Of a DNA stretch of 5,029 nt, positions 1 to 5,029 are shown piece by piece. The position numbers and the translations under genes are program-made. The notes beneath the pieces were generated by a model. The model saw only the letters and a program-made list of their open reading frames with translations, was not told the DNA's origin and did no database searches. The DNA is from Clostridia bacterium. Lineage in GTDB: Bacteria; Bacillota_A; Clostridia; UBA1381. How positions within the stretch are numbered: position 1 is the stretch's first letter; the number at the start of each line of letters is the position of its first letter. The stretch covers positions 1 through 5,029 of the forward strand of contig JAFZNF010000099.1 in assembly GCA_017553025.1 (NCBI GenBank), read 5' to 3'.

Positions 1-546
1 GCAAAGCAAATAAAAAATGGTGCAGATGATTTTTTGGAAAATCTACCGCACAAATACTATGAAGAGCACAACCTTCACGCAATTTTGGTGTCGCAAATTT
101 CCGATTTTGACGAGTGCATCAAAGAAATAAACGCATTTTTGCCGTATGTTGATAATTGGGCGACTTGTGACATAATGAAACCGAAATCATTTAAAAAGAA
201 CAAGGAAAAACTGCTGCCCGAAATTGAAAAATGGCTGAAAAGCACGCATACATACACCGTAAGATTTGGGATAGAAATGCTTATGACGCATTTTTTGGAC
301 GAAGATTTTGACGAGAGTTATTTGGAAAAAGTATGCCTTATAAAATCAAACGAATACTATATAAATATGATGATTGCGTGGTATTTTGCCACAGCGCTTT
401 ATAAAGAATGGGATTTTGCGGTCAAATATCTTGAAGAAAACCGCCTTTGCAAGCGGGTGCATAACAAAACTATCAGGAAAGCCTTAGAAAGCTACAGAAT
501 AACACAAGAGCAGAAAGAATATTTAAAAATGCTTATCGTAAGGTAA
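1..546 (+). CDS. DNA alkylation repair enzyme, AlkD family (3' part, 5' end outside window)
   Basis: The product is an AlkD/DNA_alkylation-type (HEAT-like repeat) DNA glycosylase, which in characterised members excises positively charged 3- and 7-alkylated purines. The visible 181 residues match the C-terminal three quarters or so of a family protein of roughly 230-240 residues; about 50 residues are missing. The reading frame is open to base 1, so the TTG at 34 is not the real start. Family hallmarks seen are LPHKYYEEHNLHA, VDNWATCD, HTYTVRFGIEML and NMMIAWYFATAL. Counting from base 1, W53, D57, R88 and W127 probably correspond to the substrate-pocket residues W109, D113, R148 and W187 of Bacillus cereus AlkD. 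The W/D spacing (4) and R/W spacing (39) agree exactly; this alignment was made from memory. The protein ends in the usual IRKALESYRIT..QKEYLK segment and looks intact. It lies 82 bases upstream of ruvC, codirectional, and probably is a separate transcription unit because a promoter sits in the gap. Confidence 0.88.
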   Translation, partial: AKQIKNGADDFLENLPHKYYEEHNLHAILVSQISDFDECIKEINAFLPYVDNWATCDIMKPKSFKKNKEKLLPEIEKWLKSTHTYTVRFGIEMLMTHFLDEDFDESYLEKVCLIKSNEYYINMMIAWYFATALYKEWDFAVKYLEENRLCKRVHNKTIRKALESYRITQEQKEYLKMLIVR

Positions 547-568
547 GCGTTTTTATTTTGCCGAAAGA

Positions 569-597
569 TTGAATTTTCTGCGGTTTTGATGTAGAAT
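569..597 (+). promoter_or_regulatory. Probable sigma-A-type promoter for ruvC
   Basis: A -35 hexamer TTGAAT (569-574; four of six consensus bases) and a -10 hexamer TAGAAT (592-597; five of six) are separated by the ideal 17 bases. Transcription would begin near 604, leaving a short leader of about 25 bases before the ruvC start. The site lies in the only gap between the AlkD-family gene and ruvC. No Firmicutes-type LexA operator (GAAC-N4-GTTC) is visible near it, so SOS control is not supported here. The call rests on consensus match and position only. Confidence 0.6.
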
Positions 598-616
598 AAA
601 AGTATACTGAGAATAG

Positions 617-621
617 AGGAG
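617..621 (+). promoter_or_regulatory. Ribosome binding site of ruvC
   Basis: AGGAG lies 7 bases before the ATG at 629. It supports this start, which also gives the canonical RuvC N-terminus with the first catalytic aspartate at residue 7. Confidence 0.85.
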
Positions 622-628
622 AAGAAAA

Positions 629-1129
629 ATGCTGATTTTAGGGATTGACCCCGGCTATGCCATTGTTGGTATTGGGGTGATAGAATACACAGGAAATCAC
701 TTCCGTCCGCTTGAATATAACGCGATTACAACTGACGCATCTATGATAACAAGCCTTAGGCTTCGTAAAATTAAGGAAGAAATAGCAGAATATCTTGAAA
801 AATACAAGCCTGACGCAGTTGCAATAGAGGAGCTATTCTTTAACAATAATGCAAAAACTGCTATTGCGGTGGCACAGGCAAGAGGCGTTTTAGTCGCAGA
901 AACGGCGGTACGCGAAATTCCGATTTTTGAGTATACGCCACTTCAGATAAAGCAGGCAATTACAGGCTACGGAAGAGCCGACAAGTCACAAATCCAGCAG
1001 ATGGTAAAAATGCTGTTGGGCTTAAATGCCACTCCCCGCCCTGACGATGCCGCAGATGCACTTGCCGTTGCCATATGCCACGCGCACTCATCAAGGATAA
1101 ATGATGAGCTCGGAACAAACCGCCTGTAA
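629..1129 (+). CDS. ruvC: Crossover junction endodeoxyribonuclease RuvC (Holliday junction resolvase)
   Basis: RuvC is a dimeric, Mg2+-dependent RNase H-fold nuclease that nicks opposing strands of Holliday junctions, resolving recombination intermediates delivered by RuvAB. The 166-residue protein has normal family length and begins MLILGIDPG. The four acidic catalytic residues are all visible: D7 in GIDPG, E67 in AIEELFF, and D140 and D143 in PDDAADALA (equivalent to D138 and D141 of the E. coli enzyme). The segment FFNNNAKTAIAVAQARG (residues 70-86) is the usual conserved stretch after the second acid, and YTPLQIKQAITGYGRADKSQIQ (102-123) the next. Start choice is supported by AGGAG 7 bases upstream. 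It is followed by a 107-base gap and then ruvA, giving the ruvC-ruvA-ruvB order. Presence of RuvC argues against Bacilli, which normally use RecU. Nothing is missing or unusual in the protein. Confidence 0.98.
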   Translation: MLILGIDPGYAIVGIGVIEYTGNHFRPLEYNAITTDASMITSLRLRKIKEEIAEYLEKYKPDAVAIEELFFNNNAKTAIAVAQARGVLVAETAVREIPIFEYTPLQIKQAITGYGRADKSQIQQMVKMLLGLNATPRPDDAADALAVAICHAHSSRINDELGTNRL

Positions 1130-1180
1130 AAACCGTCACTTACTTGTAAAGGAAATGTAAAAGCGGGGTATGGTAAAATA

Positions 1181-1200
1181 TGATATAATTCTACTATAAT
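1181..1200 (+). promoter_or_regulatory. Possible internal promoter(s) before ruvA: two TATAAT hexamers
   Basis: The gap between ruvC and ruvA (1130-1236) is A+T-rich and holds two perfect -10 hexamers, TATAAT at 1184-1189 and again at 1195-1200. The first is preceded by TG one base away (1181-1182), making a full extended -10 element TGnTATAAT, which can work without a good -35. No convincing TTGACA-like box sits 16-18 bases upstream of either; the best for the second is GGTAAA at 1172-1177, a poor match. Initiation would fall around 1196-1207, in front of the ruvA ribosome binding site. No terminator hairpin is seen after ruvC, so readthrough from the ruvC promoter is also expected. Confidence 0.5.
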
Positions 1201-1223
1201 CGGCGGAATGTACCAAAAATCGA

Positions 1224-1229
1224 AGGGAG
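1224..1229 (+). promoter_or_regulatory. Ribosome binding site of ruvA
   Basis: AGGGAG lies 7 bases before the ATG at 1237, fixing the start that gives the canonical RuvA N-terminus MYYYIKGEL. Confidence 0.8.
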
Positions 1230-1236
1230 AAACCGA

Positions 1237-1824
1237 ATGTATTATTACATAAAAGGCGAACTTGCCATAAAAGGTGACAATTTTGCGGTGATAGATAACG
1301 GCGGTGTAGGGTATAAGCTGTATACCTCGCAAAAGACGCTGGAAAGTTTCCGCGAGGGTGACCGCGTAACGATGAATACTTATCTAAATGTTCACGAAGA
1401 TGTTTTTGACCTGTACGGATTTGCAACAGAGGAGGAACATTCTATGTTTATAAACCTTCTGTCCGTTTCGGGAGTGGGTCCAAAAGCGGCGCTTTCGGTA
1501 CTTTCTGCGGTAACCCCAAAAGAGATTGTGCTTGCGGTTATGACCAAGGACGAGAAAATTTTAACAAAAGCACAGGGCGTAGGTGCAAAAATGGCGCAGA
1601 GAATTATTTTAGAGCTTTTGGACAAGCTCAAAAATTCCGACCTTCTGCCTGAAGATGAGGGTGTGCAAAAGACAATACGAAGCGACTCGCAAAGCGAGGC
1701 GGTAAGTGCGCTTATTGTTTTGGGATATTCGCAAGCCGATGCAAAAAATGCCGTTTGCGGAATTGACGAAACCTTAAAAACCGAGGAAATTGTAAGGCTT
1801 GCTTTAGCAAAGCTTATGAGGTAA
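1237..1824 (+). CDS. ruvA: Holliday junction branch migration protein RuvA
   Basis: RuvA tetramers bind the four-way junction, hold it in an open square form and load the RuvB motor rings. The 195-residue protein has normal length and all three domains. The N-terminal OB-fold domain (about 1-62) includes NGGVGYKLY (21-29) and ends with [11 protein letters not shown] (52-62), where E54 and D55 correspond to the acidic pin of E. coli RuvA (E55, D56). The middle domain carries two helix-hairpin-helix motifs that contact DNA backbone: [17 protein letters not shown] (74-90) and [17 protein letters not shown] (111-127). A variable acidic linker (about 132-150) leads to the C-terminal three-helix domain (about 151-195, [21 protein letters not shown]), which contacts RuvB. 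It is separated from ruvB by only 4 bases, so coupled translation of the two partners is likely. An internal promoter may lie just upstream. Confidence 0.98.
   Translation: MYYYIKGELAIKGDNFAVIDNGGVGYKLYTSQKTLESFREGDRVTMNTYLNVHEDVFDLYGFATEEEHSMFINLLSVSGVGPKAALSVLSAVTPKEIVLAVMTKDEKILTKAQGVGAKMAQRIILELLDKLKNSDLLPEDEGVQKTIRSDSQSEAVSALIVLGYSQADAKNAVCGIDETLKTEEIVRLALAKLMR
1818..1822 (+). promoter_or_regulatory. Ribosome binding site of ruvB, inside the end of ruvA
   Basis: GAGGT overlaps the last codon of ruvA and the first base of its TAA stop (1822-1824). It ends 6 bases before the ruvB ATG at 1829. It is a shorter match than the other sites in the window, consistent with ruvB being translated partly by ribosomes finishing ruvA. 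Confidence 0.6.
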
Positions 1825-1828
1825 TAAT

Positions 1829-2842
1829 ATGATTTTCGATGATAATGAAAGAATTGTGACAGGCGATTTTCTTGAAGAGGACAGAGATATAGAGGTAGGA
1901 CTCCGTCCAAGAGAATTGCAAGAATATGTAGGGCAGGAGCAGGTAAAGGGAAACCTGAGCATTTTTATAAATGCCGCAAAGGAAAGGCGTGAGCCTCTTG
2001 ACCACGTTCTTTTATACGGACCTCCGGGACTCGGAAAGACAACTTTGGCGGGAGTTATCGCAAACGAGATGGGTGTAAATATACGTATAACGAGCGGTCC
2101 CGCAATAGAAAAGGCAGGAGATTTGGCGGCAATTCTTACAAATCTTTCGCAAAATGACATACTTTTTATTGACGAAATTCACCGTATGTCCAGAACGGTT
2201 GAAGAGATACTTTATCCTGCAATGGAGGATTTTGCGCTTGATATTATAATAGGAAAAGGTCCTTCGGCAAAATCGATAAGGCTTGACCTGCCCAAATTCA
2301 CACTGATAGGGGCAACGACAAGGGCGGGACTTTTATCACCGCCTCTTAGGGACAGGTTCGGGGTCTTGGCACGGCTTGAGCTTTATACCGAGGAGGAATT
2401 AAAGAGAATAGTAAAGCGTTCTGCAAAAATACTTGATGTGGAAATTGATGATGCGGGCGCAGGCGAAATTGCAAGCCGTTCACGCGGAACGCCGAGAATT
2501 TCAAACCGCCTTTTAAAGCGGGTAAGAGATTTTGCACAGGTTATGTATGACGGGAAAATAACAAAAGATGTAGCGGCTATGTCGCTTAAAAAGATGGAAA
2601 TTGACGAGCAGGGGCTCGATATGATTGACAATAAGATGATTACAGCGATGATTAAGAATTTTGCAGGAGGACCTGTGGGGCTTGAAACTCTTGCTGCGAC
2701 AATCGGAGAGGAACCCGACACCATTGAAGATGTATATGAGCCGTATCTTATGCAGCTGGGGTACATTTCAAGGACGCCGAGAGGAAGAATTGTGACACAG
2801 GCAGGCTATGCGCATTTCGGGATTGAAAAACCCGAGCGATGA
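1829..2842 (+). CDS. ruvB: Holliday junction branch migration ATPase RuvB
   Basis: RuvB is an AAA+ ATPase whose hexameric rings flank RuvA and pump DNA through the Holliday junction. The protein has 337 residues, the usual length. It shows the conserved [16 protein letters not shown] (25-40), Walker A GPPGLGKT (64-71), Walker B LFIDEIHR (112-119), sensor 1 GATTRAG (161-167), the arginine finger R174 within PPLRDRFG (171-178), and sensor 2 RGTPRI (219-224). The RuvB-specific beta-hairpin region that touches RuvA is about 125-150. The C-terminal winged-helix DNA-binding domain (about 257-330) includes [10 protein letters not shown] (280-289) and the basic RTPRGR loop (315-320). No key residue is missing. 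It follows ruvA by 4 bases and precedes the amidase gene by 12 bases, with its TGA stop sharing its last base with the next ribosome binding site. Confidence 0.99.
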   Translation: MIFDDNERIVTGDFLEEDRDIEVGLRPRELQEYVGQEQVKGNLSIFINAAKERREPLDHVLLYGPPGLGKTTLAGVIANEMGVNIRITSGPAIEKAGDLAAILTNLSQNDILFIDEIHRMSRTVEEILYPAMEDFALDIIIGKGPSAKSIRLDLPKFTLIGATTRAGLLSPPLRDRFGVLARLELYTEEELKRIVKRSAKILDVEIDDAGAGEIASRSRGTPRISNRLLKRVRDFAQVMYDGKITKDVAAMSLKKMEIDEQGLDMIDNKMITAMIKNFAGGPVGLETLAATIGEEPDTIEDVYEPYLMQLGYISRTPRGRIVTQAGYAHFGIEKPER

Positions 2843-2847
2843 GGAGG
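2842..2847 (+). promoter_or_regulatory. Strong ribosome binding site of the amidase gene
   Basis: A perfect AGGAGG begins on the last base of the ruvB TGA stop and ends 7 bases before the ATG at 2855. It is the best Shine-Dalgarno match in the window and fixes the start that provides a signal peptide. Confidence 0.9.
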
Positions 2848-2854
2848 AAATAAA

Positions 2855-2920
2855 ATGAAAAGGACAGCATTTATATTGGTAATGCTCTGTTGCTTCCTTT
2901 TCGGCTGTGCAGTATCAGCA
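2855..2920 (+). other. Signal peptide of the amidase
   Basis: Residues 1-22 have a basic start (K2, R3), a hydrophobic core (residues 5-17) and a VSA motif at 20-22, a plausible signal peptidase I site before S23. An alternative is lipoprotein processing at C18 (LFGC), but phenylalanine at the -2 position departs from the usual lipobox. Secretion itself is well supported; the cleavage type is not. Confidence 0.75.
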
Positions 2921-4426
2921 TCAATGATACTGGAATACGGCGGCGGAGTACATAATTATACGGGTTCGGTATTTTCTCTTTCGGTGAACGGAGAGGAGCT
3001 TACCGACCTGCCTTTAGAGCCGATTATTTTTAATGACAGAGCGCTTGTACCTGTGAGGGAGGTATTTGAGGCGCTTGGAGCGAATGTATTATACAAATCC
3101 GACACGCGTGACATTATTATTACCTATTTGAGCAGAAAGGTTACAATCCGTATTGACTCGAATGTTGCCGAAATAGACGGAAAAACAACAAAAATACCCG
3201 ACGGGGTGACGCCTATGCTTATTGCGAAATGGGGGGAATCGGCAAAAACAATGGTTCCCGTACGGTTTGTGTCGGACAGCGTTGGGCTTTTAGTTGATTT
3301 TGACCAAAAATCGGGCAGAATAAGTGTAACAGAGAAAGAAAAAGACACACAAAAAACGCAGAATAAAATCACAGGAATTTCCGCAAAGGAAAAAGACGGC
3401 GTAGTTACCGTGACGGTGACGGCAAGCGGAAACATTTCAAAGACATCCTCGCCTGCGGTAACGGCAGGCGGCACACTTTACGTTGATGTTGATAACTTGG
3501 GATATAGTGTATCAAACAAAAAGGAAATAAATATGGGTGCCGTTCTGGCGGTACGCTTGGGACTTCACGAAAATAGTGTGAGAATTGCCATAGATACCGA
3601 GAATATGAAAAAACATAATGTGTCAATATCAGGCAAAAATATAATATTTACGGTAACTGCGGACGAAACGGCGGATATAGTAGAGCCTGCCGATAAGAAT
3701 GATGAAAAGACGGACAGCGACAAAGAAGACAAAACAAAGCCTAAGCCGTCCGAGCTTTCCGAGGGCAAAATCTATGTTGTTTTGGACGCAGGTCACGGCG
3801 GAACAGACCCGGGCGCCATAGGAAACCTTATGACGGAGGAAGAACTTGAAATTTTCCATAAAGCGAAAGACTCCGAAGAGCCGATTATAGACACCTTAGA
3901 AGCGGGAACGGGCAAGACTTATTATGAGAAAACAATTGCGCTTTCTGTTGCAATAAAGGTACGGGATAAGCTTGAGGAAAAGGGCGTAAATGTTATTATG
4001 ACAAGAACGGGCGACACATACCCGACGCTTGATGAACGGCCTGAAATTGCAAATAAACGGGGAGCGGCGATGTTTTTGAGCATACATCTTAATTCTACCG
4101 TAATGCCCGTTACGGCGGCACAGGGAATTGAAATATATTACAGCGAAAGCAATAATGAAAAGGGTTACGGTATTACAAGCAAGGAAATGGCGTCAATAAT
4201 ACTTAAAAAGGCGGCTAAAAGCGCAGGTACAACAGCGCGTGGCGTTAAGTCAGGGAACTTATTGGTTACAAGAAGGAGCGTTATGCCCGCAAATCTTATA
4301 GAAATAGGATTTATGAACAATCCTGATGAGCTTTTGAAACTAATTACCGACGAGTATCAGGAAAAAATAGCCGACGGAATAGCAGAAGGAATTTTGGAGG
4401 TTTTGGGCAAGATAAAATTGCCGTAA
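2855..4426 (+). CDS. Secreted N-acetylmuramoyl-L-alanine amidase (CuAO-like N-terminal, AMIN and Amidase_3 domains)
   Basis: This is a predicted zinc amidase that cuts the bond between MurNAc and L-alanine in peptidoglycan, acting outside the membrane. Its 523 residues divide as follows. Residues 1-22 are a signal peptide. Residues about 43-159 are a copper-amine-oxidase N-terminal-like domain with paired LVPVR (64-68) and MVPVR (133-137) motifs; this fold is common on clostridial surface proteins and does not imply copper or oxidase activity. Residues about 172-268 resemble an AMIN domain, which in other amidases targets the envelope. Residues 269-304 form a charged K/D/E/P linker. Residues 306-521 are the Amidase_3 catalytic domain. 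Probable zinc ligands are H314 (DAGHGG), E358 (YEKT) and H411 (SIHLN), with catalytic E483 (LIEIGFMNN). An insert of about 32 residues separates the first two ligands. The gene is 12 bases after ruvB and 6 before queA, so it appears cotranscribed with both. It resembles CwlC/CwlD/AmiC-type enzymes, but the subfamily and role (growth, division or sporulation) are not decidable here. Confidence 0.93.
   Translation: MKRTAFILVMLCCFLFGCAVSASMILEYGGGVHNYTGSVFSLSVNGEELTDLPLEPIIFNDRALVPVREVFEALGANVLYKSDTRDIIITYLSRKVTIRIDSNVAEIDGKTTKIPDGVTPMLIAKWGESAKTMVPVRFVSDSVGLLVDFDQKSGRISVTEKEKDTQKTQNKITGISAKEKDGVVTVTVTASGNISKTSSPAVTAGGTLYVDVDNLGYSVSNKKEINMGAVLAVRLGLHENSVRIAIDTENMKKHNVSISGKNIIFTVTADETADIVEPADKNDEKTDSDKEDKTKPKPSELSEGKIYVVLDAGHGGTDPGAIGNLMTEEELEIFHKAKDSEEPIIDTLEAGTGKTYYEKTIALSVAIKVRDKLEEKGVNVIMTRTGDTYPTLDERPEIANKRGAAMFLSIHLNSTVMPVTAAQGIEIYYSESNNEKGYGITSKEMASIILKKAAKSAGTTARGVKSGNLLVTRRSVMPANLIEIGFMNNPDELLKLITDEYQEKIADGIAEGILEVLGKIKLP
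3824..3919 (+). other. Insert of about 32 residues within the Amidase_3 domain
   Basis: Residues 324-355 lie between the first zinc-ligand block (DAGHGGTDPGAIG) and the second (YYEKT). Typical Amidase_3 enzymes such as E. coli AmiA have only about 6-10 residues here. The insert is acidic at its start (TEEELEIFHKAKDSEE, 327-342, probably helical) and ends in a glycine-containing stretch (EAGTGKT, 349-355). The reading frame and the flanking motifs stay intact, so it is not a frameshift. It may cap or shape the active-site cleft, which is inference only. Confidence 0.6.
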
Positions 4427-4432
4427 ATTTGT

Positions 4433-5029
4433 ATGAAACGACAGGATTTTTATTTTGATTTGCCTGAAGAGCTTATTGCACAAGAACCTATTGCAGACAG
4501 GAGCGCATCAAGGCTTATGTGCCTTGACAAAAAAACGGGAGAAATCAGACATAAGCACTTTTATGACATTATAGACGAGCTAAACGCAGGGGATTGCCTT
4601 ATTTTAAACGATACAAAGGTAATTCCTGCCCGGCTTTACGGAAAGAAAAAAGATACAGGTGCGGCTATTGAGTTTTTATTGCTTAATAAACGCAGTTTAG
4701 ATGAATGGGAAGTCATTTTAAAACCTGGCAGAAGAGCAAAAATCGGAGCAGAATTTGTGTTTGGTAAAGGCGAGCTTAAGGCAAAGGTTTTAGATATAGT
4801 AAATGACGGGAACAGAATAGTAAAATTTGAATATGACGGTGTTTTTGAGGAGGTTCTGGACAGGCTTGGAGAGATGCCCCTGCCTCCGTATATAACAAAA
4901 AAATTAGAGGATAGGGACCGGTATCAGACCGTTTATGCAAAATATTCAGGCTCAGCTGCGGCACCTACAGCGGGACTTCATTTTACTGCCGAACTTTTGG
5001 ACAAGATAGAGAAAAAGGGGATAAAGATA
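4433..5029 (+). CDS. queA: S-adenosylmethionine:tRNA ribosyltransferase-isomerase QueA (5' part, 3' end outside window)
   Basis: QueA transfers and isomerises the ribosyl part of S-adenosylmethionine onto 7-aminomethyl-7-deazaguanine at position 34 of tRNAs with GUN anticodons, giving epoxyqueuosine. The frame is open from the ATG to the last base (199 codons), against a usual family length of about 340-355 residues, so roughly 150 are missing at the right edge. Family motifs are clear: [21 protein letters not shown] (from residue 8), [11 protein letters not shown] (58-68), [12 protein letters not shown] (92-103), MPLPPYI (148-154), and the signature block from YQTVYAK (164-170) through [12 protein letters not shown] (174-185). 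The start matches the family N-terminus. No Shine-Dalgarno sequence is evident: GGAGG at 4396-4400 is too far upstream, and only 6 bases separate it from the amidase stop, so translation is probably coupled. A tgt gene often follows queA but would lie outside the window. Confidence 0.96.
   Translation, partial: MKRQDFYFDLPEELIAQEPIADRSASRLMCLDKKTGEIRHKHFYDIIDELNAGDCLILNDTKVIPARLYGKKKDTGAAIEFLLLNKRSLDEWEVILKPGRRAKIGAEFVFGKGELKAKVLDIVNDGNRIVKFEYDGVFEEVLDRLGEMPLPPYITKKLEDRDRYQTVYAKYSGSAAAPTAGLHFTAELLDKIEKKGIKI

Noticed and set aside
34..36. TTG as the start of the AlkD-family gene
   Set aside because: The frame stays open to base 1 and the protein would lack an N-terminal part that family members have, so the gene is cut by the window edge rather than starting here.
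561..583. Weak imperfect hairpin after the AlkD-family gene, considered as a terminator
   Set aside because: Only CCG/CGG plus a short bulged extension can pair, no T run follows, and it overlaps the better-supported ruvC -35 region.
547..1236. LexA (SOS) operator upstream of ruvC or ruvA
   Set aside because: ruv genes are SOS-controlled in several bacteria, so I looked for GAAC-N4-GTTC in both gaps. None is present, and the single GAAC near 1112 lacks its partner half.
967..1332. Minus-strand open frame crossing the ruvC-ruvA gap
   Set aside because: It is antisense to the conserved C-terminus of ruvC and the N-terminus of ruvA, and the translation shows no recognisable motif. It is best explained by chance.
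1392..1910. A 172-codon open frame on the minus strand across ruvA and the start of ruvB
   Set aside because: It lies opposite two unmistakable conserved genes, its translation is serine-rich and low in complexity as expected of an antisense shadow, and it resembles no family I know.
2963..3331. Copper-dependent oxidase activity suggested by the CuAO-like domain
   Set aside because: This N-terminal domain is not the catalytic part of copper amine oxidases and is widespread on unrelated surface proteins of Firmicutes, so no oxidase function is claimed.
3450..3470. Perfect 7-base inverted repeat (CGCCTGC / GCAGGCG, 7-base loop) inside the amidase gene
   Set aside because: It sits within coding sequence of the AMIN-like region, has no following T run and is not near a gene boundary, so a terminator or regulatory role is not supported.

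Overview
The window is an ordinary-looking, gene-dense chromosomal segment from an A+T-rich Gram-positive bacterium, most likely a member of the Clostridia. The pointers are strong AGGAGG-type ribosome binding sites, frequent AUA, AGA and AAA codons, a secreted amidase carrying copper-amine-oxidase-like N-terminal repeats (a combination typical of Firmicutes), and a ruvC gene. Bacilli generally lack RuvC and use RecU instead. The genus cannot be named from the sequence alone. All six genes lie on the + strand.

Layout. Bases 1-546 hold the 3' part of a DNA alkylation repair glycosylase (AlkD family), cut by the left edge. An 82-base gap (547-628) carries a good sigma-A-type promoter. ruvC (629-1129) follows. 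A 107-base gap (1130-1236) contains two perfect TATAAT hexamers 11 bases apart, suggesting an internal promoter. After it come ruvA (1237-1824), ruvB (1829-2842), a secreted N-acetylmuramoyl-L-alanine amidase (2855-4426) and the 5' part of queA (4433 to the right edge). From ruvA onward the gaps are 4, 12 and 6 bases, so ruvA, ruvB, the amidase and queA very probably share a transcript, with ruvC ahead of them from its own promoter. No stretch longer than about 110 bases lacks a gene. I see no terminator hairpin, tRNA, rRNA, CRISPR array, insertion sequence or riboswitch.

Functions. RuvA and RuvB form the Holliday-junction branch-migration motor and RuvC is the junction resolvase; all three carry their expected catalytic residues. 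The AlkD-type glycosylase upstream removes alkylated bases, so the left half of the window is devoted to DNA repair. QueA acts in queuosine tRNA modification, and a ruvAB-queA linkage is common in bacteria. The amidase between ruvB and queA is a cell-wall hydrolase with no obvious functional tie to its neighbours. It is the least routine part of the window, because of its domain architecture and an insert of about 32 residues between its first two predicted zinc ligands.

I found no convincing evidence of a previously undescribed system. The findings below are modest points that merit checking.
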